64,000 bases of DNA from Gordonia aichiensis NBRC 108223. Lineage in GTDB: Bacteria > Actinomycetota > Actinomycetes > Mycobacteriales > Mycobacteriaceae. The DNA lies in assembly GCF_000332975.1 (NCBI RefSeq), contig NZ_BANR01000019.1:42815-106814 (forward strand). Reading direction: 5' to 3'. A model generated the notes under the pieces. That model was not told where the DNA came from. It saw only the letters and a program-made list of their open reading frames with translations, and did no database searches. Within the stretch, counting starts at the first letter, position 1. Each line of letters opens with the position of its first letter. The translations under genes and the position numbers were made by a program. Positions 36,080 to 44,177 of the stretch are shown piece by piece.

Positions 36080-37242
36080 ACCTGTACCGGCCTGCCCTTC
36101 CATCGCAGCACCCCGCGGCGTCGAGCGAGGACGGAGTCGGCGGTTGCGGCGGCGAGTGCCAGCACCGAGAGGGGGTGTGCCAGTGCGTCGGGCGTGGAGC
36201 GGCCGCCGGTCCTCCGGGCGGTCACGATTCGCGAGGCCACACCCGCGAGATAGCCGACGAGCCCGGTGCGGGAACCGCGCAGTGCCGCGAGGGAGGGTAT
36301 GACATAGCCGATGACGAGCAGCGACATCACCGCGGCGGCCCCGGAAGGAGAGCCGAACGCCGACCACAGGGACTTGCGGTAGCCCGCGTGCACCTCGCGC
36401 CAACCGGTGTACATCCGACAACTGGCCACAGCACTGCCGTCGCCGACCACCCCGCGGCCACCCGCGGCCTTGACCGCGCGCAGGAGCGCGATGTCCTCGA
36501 GGACCTGATCGCGGACCGCACCGTGACCTCCGAGAGAGGCGTACCGATCGGCGTCGACCGCAAGGAACTGGCCGTTGGCGGCGGACAGGCTGGGCCGCGG
36601 CGACCGTTCGGCGAGCCCGAGGGGCAGCGTGCTCATCCAGGACCACTGCAGCAGCGGCTGGATCAGCCGCTCCACGACGCCGCTCACCTCCTGCTTCGGA
36701 TAGGGACAGAAGAGATCGAGACCCGCCGCGCGCATCGTCGCCACCGTTGCCCGAAGCGCATGTGGTTGCAGACGCACGTCCGCGTCGACGAAGACCAGGA
36801 CACCGCCCGGCTGCTGTCGAGTCGTCGCGTACTCGGCCAATTGGGCACAGGCCCAGGGCTTTCCGAGCCAGCCCGGGGGACGTTCGGAGCCCGACAACAG
36901 CGTGATGGTCTCCTCGTGCGTGGCGAGATCGGCGACAATGGCCGGTGTGTCATCCGACGACGCGTCGTCGAGAACGACAATGCGTGCCGGTCCCGGCCAC
37001 TGCGAGGCCGCTTCGCGCAGAGCGAGTACACAGTCGGCGACGTCGGCCGCCTCGTCGCGGACGGGCAGCAGCACCCACAGCGGCTCGGCCTCGACGTCAA
37101 GGTTCGGGTCGGGGACGCGGATGCGGCGTGCGTTGTCGACGGTCAGCGCGAGGCATGCCACCGAGAGCGCCGTGCCCGCCGCGACGACGCACTGCCCGAC
37201 CCTCGTCTGGTGAAGCCGGGTCCCCTCACGCGACCTCGACAT
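36076..37242 (-). CDS. Family 2 glycosyltransferase, CrtQ-like (carotenoid glycosylation)
   Basis: This 388-residue membrane GT2 enzyme has an N-terminal helix, the GT-A core with LWVLLPVRDEAADV, VVLDDASSDDT, the DxD-type LVFVDADVRLQPH and EDIALLRAVKAAGG, and then several C-terminal helices. The end GVLRWKGRPV matches the VEWKGRQ-type tail recalled for CrtQ of staphyloxanthin synthesis. It probably adds a sugar to the hydroxyl made by the CruF-type hydratase. Its start overlaps the end of cruF and its stop overlaps the second desaturase. Confidence 0.8.
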   Translation of the reverse strand: MSRSREGTRLHQTRVGQCVVAAGTALSVACLALTVDNARRIRVPDPNLDVEAEPLWVLLPVRDEAADVADCVLALREAASQWPGPARIVVLDDASSDDTPAIVADLATHEETITLLSGSERPPGWLGKPWACAQLAEYATTRQQPGGVLVFVDADVRLQPHALRATVATMRAAGLDLFCPYPKQEVSGVVERLIQPLLQWSWMSTLPLGLAERSPRPSLSAANGQFLAVDADRYASLGGHGAVRDQVLEDIALLRAVKAAGGRGVVGDGSAVASCRMYTGWREVHAGYRKSLWSAFGSPSGAAAVMSLLVIGYVIPSLAALRGSRTGLVGYLAGVASRIVTARRTGGRSTPDALAHPLSVLALAAATADSVLARRRGVLRWKGRPVQV

Positions 37243-38050
37243 CGTGCTCCTTGATGCGACGTTCGGTCCGGATCTCGCGAGTCACCGACACCGCCAACGG
37301 AATGGCGACCACGCCCATCAGCAGTGCGCCGGTGAGCGCCACGGGCGGACGGCCGAAGAAGACGGCGTGGGCGAGCACCGACGAGAAGTAGGTCCACAGA
37401 TATGCGGTAACCGGCACTGCATCCACACGCAGTGTGACGGGCAAGGAGTCGCCTGTCGTCGTCGGTCGCGCGGTGAGGGCGAGCGCAGCGTCGAGCACCG
37501 TCATCATCAGCAGCGAGACCAGAAGCCAGCCGCCGAAGTTGCTGAGCGGAATACCCTCGACGCCCGGAAGCGCCGGTGTGGTGCGATCCCACTGCCAGTG
37601 CCCGGCGTCGACCATCTGCGGATCGAGGAAGACGTCCCATGCGGTCAACGCGTACGCGCCGACGATGACCGTCGCCGGCCGACCGTGCCGCCCGACGAGT
37701 CGCCGCGCGACGTTCCAGGCGGGCCAGGCCATCATGACCCATGCAAGGGGTACCAGGATCGGCACGCCGGCCACTTTGAGGCCCAGTGTCCCGGTGTAGT
37801 GGTACGAACCGAACGGGAATCCGGTGCGGATACCGACCGCTTCGGCGACGAGTCCTCCGCCGCCCGCGATCACCAGGAGCAGCAGGGCCGCGACGGCTCC
37901 GCGAGTGGCCGCGGCGTCGAGGAGCATTGCGGCGGCGAATGCGATGACCGCTGCGGTCGTCAGTGCTCGCGTACCACCGGAGGTCAACGGAAAGCAGATC
38001 TGCACCAGCACCATCGTCGCCAGCAGTAGCCACGACAGACGTGAGATCAC
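37226..38050 (-). CDS. cruF: CruF-type carotenoid 1,2-hydratase
   Basis: This 274-residue polytopic protein of the carotenoid-biosynthesis (CruF) family has about seven helices and the conserved GIRTGFPFGSYHYT, WVMMAWPAWNVA and DVFLDPQMVDAGHWQW segments. CruF hydrates the psi end of acyclic carotenoids to give a C-1 hydroxyl. The start is GTG 38050, which overlaps the stop of the crtA-like gene. No lycopene cyclase is visible nearby, so the product is probably acyclic. Confidence 0.85.
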   Translation of the reverse strand: MISRLSWLLLATMVLVQICFPLTSGGTRALTTAAVIAFAAAMLLDAAATRGAVAALLLLVIAGGGGLVAEAVGIRTGFPFGSYHYTGTLGLKVAGVPILVPLAWVMMAWPAWNVARRLVGRHGRPATVIVGAYALTAWDVFLDPQMVDAGHWQWDRTTPALPGVEGIPLSNFGGWLLVSLLMMTVLDAALALTARPTTTGDSLPVTLRVDAVPVTAYLWTYFSSVLAHAVFFGRPPVALTGALLMGVVAIPLAVSVTREIRTERRIKEHDVEVA

Positions 38051-38739
38051 GGCGCGGTCCCGGCGTAGGTTCCGGCAACGTCGAGCACGGCGAACCTCGC
38101 GAAGAGGTCCTCGACGTACCAGCGCTGCGGTCTGGTCTGGCGTATCGCAGCGGCATGAGCGGGTGAGCGGTAGGCGAAGTCGGTGAGTGCGCCGGGGTCT
38201 CGCCACAGCGAGAACGTGCCCTGCAGTCCGATCGGCGACTCACCGATCCCCACCGCGAGACGCAGTCCATCGCTGACGGCGAGCTGATCGACGACCGGTG
38301 GGACCGCGTGCCAGAACGAGAGAGCTCTGCTCGGACGCAGCCGCGCACGGGTGAGTGCGGCGACCGGGCCGCCCCACTCACGTCTGCAGACGGGGTCACC
38401 AGGCGCGAACGGTGCGCGCCGTGACCACTGACCCTTGGTGGCCAGCGGGGCCATCCGGACCGTCAGGGTTTCGTCGCTGATCTCTGACCACCGACGGAAC
38501 ACCCTCGATGTGGCAGCGGCGTCGGCCGCTGATTCGTTATCCCAGACCGTCAGCGCTGCCCAGTGCCGGGGATCGGCGTCGCGCATCGTGAACGTCTGGC
38601 CCGATCCGGTCCCGAGCATCTTCGCGAACGACAAGCCGCTCAGACGTCGCAGAGCGGTCCTGTCGAGGGCGACGCGAGCGACGGCATGACTGACGCGGGG
38701 TGTCCCCCAGATGCGCAACTCGACGATCTGCGGACTCAC
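38047..38739 (-). CDS. CrtA-like (spheroidene monooxygenase-type) protein
   Basis: This 230-residue protein has FAKMLGTGSGQTFTMRDADPRHWAALTVWDN and an LATKGQWSRRAPF segment, as in CrtA-like monooxygenases that add a keto group at C-2 of acyclic carotenoids. The GTG start at 38739 has GGAG upstream and gives the expected N terminus (VELRIWGTPR); the frame stays open to 38937 without meaning. It leads the minus-strand carotenoid operon and is divergent from the siderophore-interacting gene. Confidence 0.72.
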   Translation of the reverse strand: MSPQIVELRIWGTPRVSHAVARVALDRTALRRLSGLSFAKMLGTGSGQTFTMRDADPRHWAALTVWDNESAADAAATSRVFRRWSEISDETLTVRMAPLATKGQWSRRAPFAPGDPVCRREWGGPVAALTRARLRPSRALSFWHAVPPVVDQLAVSDGLRLAVGIGESPIGLQGTFSLWRDPGALTDFAYRSPAHAAAIRQTRPQRWYVEDLFARFAVLDVAGTYAGTAP

Positions 38740-38850
38740 GGCACGCTCCGTGGCGTACGCGTCTCCGACTGGACTCTCACACACGGTCTTCGGTGTAGCA
38801 CGCACGCGGGATGGGTGCGGGGTAGCCGCCCAGTGGGACTCGACATCAAG

Positions 38851-38869
38851 TGAACGTAGGCTACCCTCA
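38851..38869. promoter_or_regulatory. Candidate IdeR/DtxR iron box
   Basis: TGAACGTAGGCTACCCTCA matches the 19-bp IdeR consensus TTAGGTTAGGCTAACCTAA at 13 positions, including the central TAGGCTA. It lies 37 bases before the start of the siderophore-interacting protein gene, a usual IdeR target. It could also affect the divergent carotenoid operon. Confidence 0.6.
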
Positions 38870-38906
38870 CTAACGAGCCGCAGAGTGCAGCACGGAAGGT
38901 CGAGAC

Positions 38907-39668
38907 ATGGTCGAATCACCCACCAAAGGAAAGTCACGTGGCTGGCAGGGCGCGGTTCTCAAGCTCTTCGGCGCAGACGACTACGAGCTGACCGTCACGG
39001 GTACCGAGAGGGTCACCGACCACTACGTGCGGGTCGGGTTCACCGGAGGCGGACTTCTCGCGGACAGGCCCGTTCATCCGACCATGTGGATCCGCATGTG
39101 GTTCATGAACAAGCACGACAAGATCCACCAACGCGGTTACACGCTGGTTGATCCCGACCCGACGGCCGACACCTTCTCGATCGAGTTCGCGATCCACGAC
39201 GGCGCAGCGCCGCGCTGGGCGCTGTCGGCACAACCCGGTGACAAGATCAGTGCGACGTTCATGGGCTCCAAGTTCGCGCTGCCCGAGCCCGCGCCCGCGG
39301 GCTGGATCATCGCCGGCGATCCCGCAGCGCTTCCCGCGATCAACTCGCTGCTCGGCGCACTCACGGAATCGACACCCGACGTCCCCGCGACGGTCTGGTT
39401 CGAGGTCTCCCACGACGACGACAGGGAACTGCCGATCGCTGTGCGCAGCCACGACACCCTGAACTACGTCGAGCGCGGGGCCGACGGCACCGCGATCGTC
39501 GATGAGATTCGCGCGGCGGCGTTCGACGCGTCGGACCACTTCGGCTGGGTGGCGCTTGACATGCAGGCCACCAGGGCGATCGCGGCCCTGTTCAAGACCG
39601 ACTACAAGCTGGACAAGAAGTCGGTGAAGGCGCAGGCCTACTGGCGCACGGGTATCGAGCCGTCCTGA
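38907..39668 (+). CDS. Siderophore-interacting protein (FAD-dependent ferric reductase family)
   Basis: This 253-residue cytoplasmic flavoprotein of the SIP family (ViuB/YqjH-like) releases iron from imported ferric siderophores by reduction. It has the FAD-binding barrel with YVRVGFTGGG, the RGYTLVDPDP motif for FAD, then GWIIAGDPAALPAINSLL for the NAD(P)H half and YWRTG at the end. It lies behind a candidate IdeR box, so expression should rise when iron is low. A very strong terminator follows. Confidence 0.9.
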   Translation: MVESPTKGKSRGWQGAVLKLFGADDYELTVTGTERVTDHYVRVGFTGGGLLADRPVHPTMWIRMWFMNKHDKIHQRGYTLVDPDPTADTFSIEFAIHDGAAPRWALSAQPGDKISATFMGSKFALPEPAPAGWIIAGDPAALPAINSLLGALTESTPDVPATVWFEVSHDDDRELPIAVRSHDTLNYVERGADGTAIVDEIRAAAFDASDHFGWVALDMQATRAIAALFKTDYKLDKKSVKAQAYWRTGIEPS

Positions 39669-39682
39669 CACATATCACTACC

Positions 39683-39730
39683 AACGAGAACGCGGCGTCG
39701 AAGCACATGCTTCGACGCCGCGTTCTCGTT
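39683..39730. terminator. Very long perfect hairpin, bidirectional terminator
   Basis: Bases 39683-39705 are the exact reverse complement of 39708-39730, giving 23 paired bases with a CA centre. The stem starts AACGAGAACGCGG and ends CCGCGTTCTCGTT. It lies between the convergent ends of the siderophore-interacting and mycolyltransferase genes. Confidence 0.88.
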
Positions 39731-39740
39731 GAGCCGGTGG

Positions 39741-40733
39741 TCAGCCGTTGCGGAACCAGCCGTTGTTGTAGATGTTCCAGATCGCCTGTTGCCAGTAACC
39801 CCACGCATGGGTGCCGGTGATCGGGAAGTCGGTGCGCAGGTTCACGCCGAACGCGGGTGCGGCGAGCGCGAAGGTGCGGCTCTGCTCACCGGCGACCGAC
39901 TCGATGGCCGTCGAGTTGAATCCGGTGATGTAGAAGTCGGTGTTGTTCGCTCCCGGGGGCTGGTGGTCGCCCCACACGCCGGTGCCCGCGTACATCCACA
40001 GGTGCAGGCCGCCCATCGACGGCAGGTTCTCGGTCGGCGAGTGCGCAAATGCCTGAGCATTGGGGAACCAGCCCCACATGTCGTTCAGGTTGTAGTGGCC
40101 CGCGTCCCAGGCTGCTGCCCGCAGCATGGTCTGCATGCCCGTCGCGACGAGGTTCATGAAGCCCGACATCGAGACCACGCGCTGGTAGAGGTCGCGGCGC
40201 TGGTTGCCGATGATGACCGCCTGGCTCGCCGACATCGACAGTCCGACGAGAGTGCGGTTGCGGAAGCCGTGTCGGTCGAGGAACTGCGGCAGGCTGCCCT
40301 TGAGCACGCTCTCCCAGCGATACGGGTGGCGCTGGCCCGCGCTGGCCGACGCCTGCTGCCAGTCGGCATAGAACGACGACTGGCCGCCGATCGGCATGAC
40401 GACGTTGTAGCCGTGCTGTGAGAGATAGGCGACGTTCGTCTCGCGCTCCCAGCCGTTGTAGTCGTTGGTGGCGCGTAGGCCGTCGAGGAAGATGACCGTC
40501 GGCGCACTACTCGGCTTCGTGGTTTGCGATGGCCACGCGCGGACTGACACCGGGTGGTCCATGCCGTAGTTGTAGATCTGCTCGTTGATGAAGCCTCTGA
40601 CCTTGCCGGCGGGCGGGCCCCACGCGTGTGCGCCGCCCGCACCCGAGATCAGGCCGACGACAAGCGCGAGCGCAACCGTCAGGACCGCGATGGGCAGGAA
40701 TCTCATGGGCACAGCCCGACGTGTGTGGGACAC
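39741..40733 (-). CDS. Secreted mycolyltransferase (antigen 85 family)
   Basis: This 330-residue secreted alpha/beta hydrolase of the antigen 85 family transfers mycolic acids to trehalose mycolates or arabinogalactan. The signal peptide spans about residues 10-37, ending GGAHA. Family features are LDGLRATNDYNGWE, GGQSSFYADW, the nucleophile Ser166 in GLSMSAS, and HAWGYWQQ with the catalytic His near the end. The start may be GTG 40733 or ATG 40706. The gene supports placement in the mycolic-acid bacteria. Confidence 0.92.
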   Translation of the reverse strand: MSHTRRAVPMRFLPIAVLTVALALVVGLISGAGGAHAWGPPAGKVRGFINEQIYNYGMDHPVSVRAWPSQTTKPSSAPTVIFLDGLRATNDYNGWERETNVAYLSQHGYNVVMPIGGQSSFYADWQQASASAGQRHPYRWESVLKGSLPQFLDRHGFRNRTLVGLSMSASQAVIIGNQRRDLYQRVVSMSGFMNLVATGMQTMLRAAAWDAGHYNLNDMWGWFPNAQAFAHSPTENLPSMGGLHLWMYAGTGVWGDHQPPGANNTDFYITGFNSTAIESVAGEQSRTFALAAPAFGVNLRTDFPITGTHAWGYWQQAIWNIYNNGWFRNG

Positions 40734-40854
40734 GAGCGATCACTTCCACTAGAAGAGCAGGGAATCCGGAAGTCGTCCGATCGTCTGATCGGTACGGCGG
40801 ATTCTTGAATCGCGACCGAGCCTACAGCGTGTCGTTATCAATGGTAATACGACA

Positions 40855-40896
40855 TTGGCGGCAGGAATGGCATTCCGACGTGCCAACTGCCGCCAA
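40855..40896. promoter_or_regulatory. Long inverted repeat between divergent genes
   Basis: TTGGCGGCAG (40855-40864) pairs perfectly with CTGCCGCCAA (40887-40896). A second palindrome, GGAATG-g-CATTCC (40864-40876), begins at the end of the left arm. The element lies in the 285-bp gap between the divergent mycolyltransferase and flavoprotein genes, so it is not a terminator. It may be an operator or a folded leader of the flavoprotein mRNA. Confidence 0.5.
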
Positions 40897-41018
40897 CCGG
40901 ACAAATCCGCCGTCATTGTCCGTTGATGCTCAGCGGTTGTTCGCCCGGCAGGTGCCTGGTCGACGCGTAGCGTTGGAGTCGAGTCCGTCTGACCACATCC
41001 AACCTGGAGGTATGCGCC

Positions 41019-42242
41019 GTGACAACGATCGCGATAGTCGGGGGAGGACTCGCCGGGGCAAAGGCCGCCGAGGCGCTTCGTGAGCACGATTTCGACGGCG
41101 ACGTCGTGATTTTCGGCGTCGAGAACGAGTTGCCGTATGAACGGCCGCCGTTGTCGAAGGAATTCATGCAGGGAAAGCAGGATTTGCCCGAATTCACCGT
41201 GCACGACACCGACTGGTATCTCGACCAGCGCGTCGAATTTCGGCCCGGGACGCGTATCGACAAGGTCGACGCCGCGGCGAAGACCGTCACGCTTCCCGAC
41301 GGTTCGACGCTGACCTACGACAAGCTGCTTTTGGCCACCGGGTCGTCGTCGCGGCACATCGACCTACCGGGTGCCGAAGCCTCGGGTGTGCACTACCTGC
41401 GGACCATCGACGATGCGCGTGCGATCCGGGACGTGTTGACCGAGGGCACGCGCCTGGCGATCGTCGGCGCCGGCTGGATCGGTATGGAGGTCGCGGCGTC
41501 CGCGCGCGAGCGCGGTGTCGAGGTGACGATTGCCGAATCGGCGAAGCTTCCCCTGCTGCGCGCACTGGGGCCCGAGGTGGCGCAGGTCTTCGCCGATCTG
41601 CACCGCGAGCACGGCGTCGACCTGCGCACCGAAGTGAAGGTCGACGAGATCACGACGGAGAATGGCGCCGCGACCGGCCTGCGTCTCGAGGGCGGCGACA
41701 CGATCGAGGCCGACGTCGTGCTGGTCGCTGCGGGTGCCGTACCCAACCTCGACGCGGCGGAGTCGGCGGGACTCGACATCGACGGCGGCGGCGTGCTGGT
41801 GAACGCCGGCCTGCGCAGCAGCGATCCCGACATCTACGTCGTCGGCGACATCGCGAACGCTGAGCACCCCATCCTCGAACGGCGCGTCCGCGTCGAACAC
41901 TGGGCCAACGCGCTCAACCAGCCGGCGGTCGCCGTGGCCAACATGCTCGGCGGTAGTGCGGAGTACGAGAACCTGCCGTACTTCTTCACCGACCAGTACG
42001 ACCTCGGGATGGAGTACAGCGGGCTGTCCGATGGCTACGAGAAGGTCGTCTTCCGCGGTGACGTGCCGGGCCGCGAGTTCGTCGTCTTCTGGCTCGACGG
42101 CGACAACACCGTTCTCGCGGGCATGCAGGTGAACATCTGGGATCAACTCGACGCGATCAAGGAACTGATCGTCTCCGGCGACCCGGTCGACCCGGAGAAG
42201 CTCGCTGATTCATCTGTAGAGCTGTCGGAGTTGTCCGGATAA
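41019..42242 (+). CDS. FAD-dependent NAD(P)H:ferredoxin/rubredoxin reductase-like protein
   Basis: This 407-residue two-dinucleotide-fold reductase has FAD motif IAIVGGGLAGAKAAEAL, YERPPLSK, LLLATGSSSR, the NAD motif LAIVGAGWIGMEVAASA and the FAD-binding DIYVVGDIAN. A C-terminal reductase domain follows (EHWANALNQ, PYFFTDQYDLGMEY). This is the ferredoxin-reductase type that feeds P450s, dioxygenases or alkane hydroxylases; no redox partner gene is adjacent. The GTG start has CTGGAGGT upstream. Confidence 0.9.
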   Translation: MTTIAIVGGGLAGAKAAEALREHDFDGDVVIFGVENELPYERPPLSKEFMQGKQDLPEFTVHDTDWYLDQRVEFRPGTRIDKVDAAAKTVTLPDGSTLTYDKLLLATGSSSRHIDLPGAEASGVHYLRTIDDARAIRDVLTEGTRLAIVGAGWIGMEVAASARERGVEVTIAESAKLPLLRALGPEVAQVFADLHREHGVDLRTEVKVDEITTENGAATGLRLEGGDTIEADVVLVAAGAVPNLDAAESAGLDIDGGGVLVNAGLRSSDPDIYVVGDIANAEHPILERRVRVEHWANALNQPAVAVANMLGGSAEYENLPYFFTDQYDLGMEYSGLSDGYEKVVFRGDVPGREFVVFWLDGDNTVLAGMQVNIWDQLDAIKELIVSGDPVDPEKLADSSVELSELSG

Positions 42243-42344
42243 CCACCGCGGCCCTCGGGCAGCGGCTACGTTGCGCGTGAATTCTGCTCGCGCACCGGTC
42301 ATTTCGGGCACCATCGCAGCGCTCGACGGCGCACACTGTCTGTC

Positions 42345-43289
42345 GTGCATCCGCCGACAACGCCGCTGACCCTCGACGTCGCGCTCACCTCATGGCGACT
42401 CGACACCGTCACCACGGTCGTGGCCGTCGTCGTCCTGGCCGCATACGTGCTCGCATGGCGCAGGGCGTCGTCGCGCGGAGGATCGTCGGTGCCGCGATCT
42501 GGGGTGGTGGTTTTCGGTGTGCTCGGCATCGGAGTGTGGCTGGTTGCCGGTGTCAGTGTGGTCGGCGTCTACGCCGACACGCTGTTCTGGGTGCGTGCGC
42601 TGCAGTTCGTACTGTTATTGCTGGTCGCGCCGTTCGGGTTGGCGCTCGGTCGCCCGGTGACGGTCCTGCGGGAATCGCTCGGCGACCTCGGCCGCACTCG
42701 GTTCGACGCCGCGCTCGCCGGCCGTGCGGCGCGCCTGCTTCTCGGCCCCATCCCGACCTCGGCTCTGATGCTCGCCGTACCGTGGCTGATCTACTTCAGC
42801 GGCTGGTACGAGCTGATCCTGCGGGATGCGTCGGTCGACGTCGCGACGCGCCTACAGCTGGTGGTCATCGGCGTCGGCTACTTCTACGCGCGCCTCCAGG
42901 TCGATCCCGTGCCGCGCCGCTATCCGCAGGCGCTCTCGTTGGGTATCACCACGGCCGAGAGTATCGCCGACGGACTGCTCGGCATCGTCCTGTGGCAGGG
43001 ATCGCTGGTCGCCGTCGACTACTACACGTCGCTGCACAGAACGTGGGGGCCGAGTCTGCGCACAGACCAGACGATCGGCGCCGGTCTCCTCTGGGTTCTC
43101 GGCGACGTTGTCGGACTGCCCTTCCTCATGGTGCTCTTCCGCAGGTTCCGTTCCGACGAACGCGAGACCGAAAAGGAGGTCGACGCCGCGTTGGAGTCGG
43201 GCGCACAACTACCCGCGCACGACCCCGCCGAGACCGGAAGCGGATTGTGGTGGGAGTCCGATCCCAACCTGCGGGACCGATATCGTTGA
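42345..43289 (+). CDS. CtaG-like cytochrome c oxidase assembly membrane protein
   Basis: This 314-residue protein has about seven helices and features of the caa3-type CtaG family (LTSWRLDTVTTVVAV near the start, APFGLALGRPVTVLRESL, VPWLIYFSGWYELILRDASV). Such proteins help insert copper or assemble terminal oxidases. The C terminus ends with a charged tail and WWESDPNLRDRY. The GTG start is used. The next small membrane gene starts four bases after its stop. Confidence 0.78.
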   Translation: MHPPTTPLTLDVALTSWRLDTVTTVVAVVVLAAYVLAWRRASSRGGSSVPRSGVVVFGVLGIGVWLVAGVSVVGVYADTLFWVRALQFVLLLLVAPFGLALGRPVTVLRESLGDLGRTRFDAALAGRAARLLLGPIPTSALMLAVPWLIYFSGWYELILRDASVDVATRLQLVVIGVGYFYARLQVDPVPRRYPQALSLGITTAESIADGLLGIVLWQGSLVAVDYYTSLHRTWGPSLRTDQTIGAGLLWVLGDVVGLPFLMVLFRRFRSDERETEKEVDAALESGAQLPAHDPAETGSGLWWESDPNLRDRYR

Positions 43290-43292
43290 GCG

Positions 43293-43727
43293 ATGCGCAC
43301 GACGATCGACCTCGACTACGCGACCGCTATCACGCTCGCAGCGTCGGGTCTGGTATTTCTGCTCGCTCTGATTCTCGGGGTGTGGAAGTACGAGCAGATG
43401 CGCAGCTCAGAGAATCATCTCGCGCACCCCTATGTCGACATCGCCCACCGTTCGGCGCTGCTCTACGCATTCGCGACCCTGCTCGTGGCGGTCTTCGTCT
43501 ACCTCAGCGCGTGGCCGTCGTGGCTGAACCTCGCCGCGGCCATGGTGATGGTGGTGTTCTTCGTCGGCGCGATCGGCAGCTACATCGCGCACGGGCTGAT
43601 GCGTGACACCACCAATCAGTTCGCCCGAGAGGACCCGGCGCTACGAGCGTCGATGATTGCGCTGATGACCGGCGAGATCGGCGGGTTCATCGTGCTCTTC
43701 GCCGGCTTCGTCGCGGGACGGTTCTAA
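43293..43727 (+). CDS. Small four-helix membrane protein
   Basis: This 144-residue protein has about four hydrophobic helices (about 10-30, 50-70, 74-97 and 120-142). Conserved-looking His residues lie in ENHLAHPYVDIAHRS between helices 1 and 2. No family name is certain. Close spacing to the CtaG-like gene implies co-transcription and perhaps a role in respiratory or copper-linked membrane processes. Confidence 0.7.
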   Translation: MRTTIDLDYATAITLAASGLVFLLALILGVWKYEQMRSSENHLAHPYVDIAHRSALLYAFATLLVAVFVYLSAWPSWLNLAAAMVMVVFFVGAIGSYIAHGLMRDTTNQFAREDPALRASMIALMTGEIGGFIVLFAGFVAGRF

Positions 43728-43756
43728 GTGCGCGAGAACACTGCGGGTCGTCAGAC

Positions 43757-44146
43757 TCAGGAACCCTGCGGGTTGTCGCCCTGCGCGGCGTCGGCAGCGG
43801 CGATCTCCGCTCGCACCTGATCCATGTCGAGGTCGCCGACAGCGGTGATCAGCTGCTCGAGCTGGGCGGGGGGCAGAGCGCCCGGCTGATTGAAGACCAG
43901 CACACCGTCGCGGAAGGCCATCAGCGTCGGGATGGACTGGATGCCGAAACCCGCTGCGAGTTGTTGCTCCGCCTCGGTGTCGACCTTGCCGAACACGATG
44001 TCGGGGTGATCCTCCGAGGCCTTCTCGAAGGTCGGCGCGAACTGTCGGCACGGACCGCACCAGCCGGCCCAGAAGTCGACCAGCACGGTGCCGCCGGCCG
44101 AAATGGTGTCCTCGAAATTGCCAAGCGTGATCTCTTGTGTGCTCAT
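43757..44146 (-). CDS. Thioredoxin
   Basis: This 129-residue thioredoxin has the active site WCGPC (Cys30, Cys33), DFWAGWCGPCRQFAPTFEKAS, and the cis-Pro loop SIPTLMAFRDG. It reduces disulfides in the cytoplasm. A C-terminal extension of about 20 residues (MDQVRAEIAAADAAQG) goes past the normal fold. ATG 44146 was chosen as the start that places the fold correctly. Confidence 0.93.
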   Translation of the reverse strand: MSTQEITLGNFEDTISAGGTVLVDFWAGWCGPCRQFAPTFEKASEDHPDIVFGKVDTEAEQQLAAGFGIQSIPTLMAFRDGVLVFNQPGALPPAQLEQLITAVGDLDMDQVRAEIAAADAAQGDNPQGS

Positions 44147-44177
44147 GAGTCCACGGTACGCAGAATGCGTAGAACCG

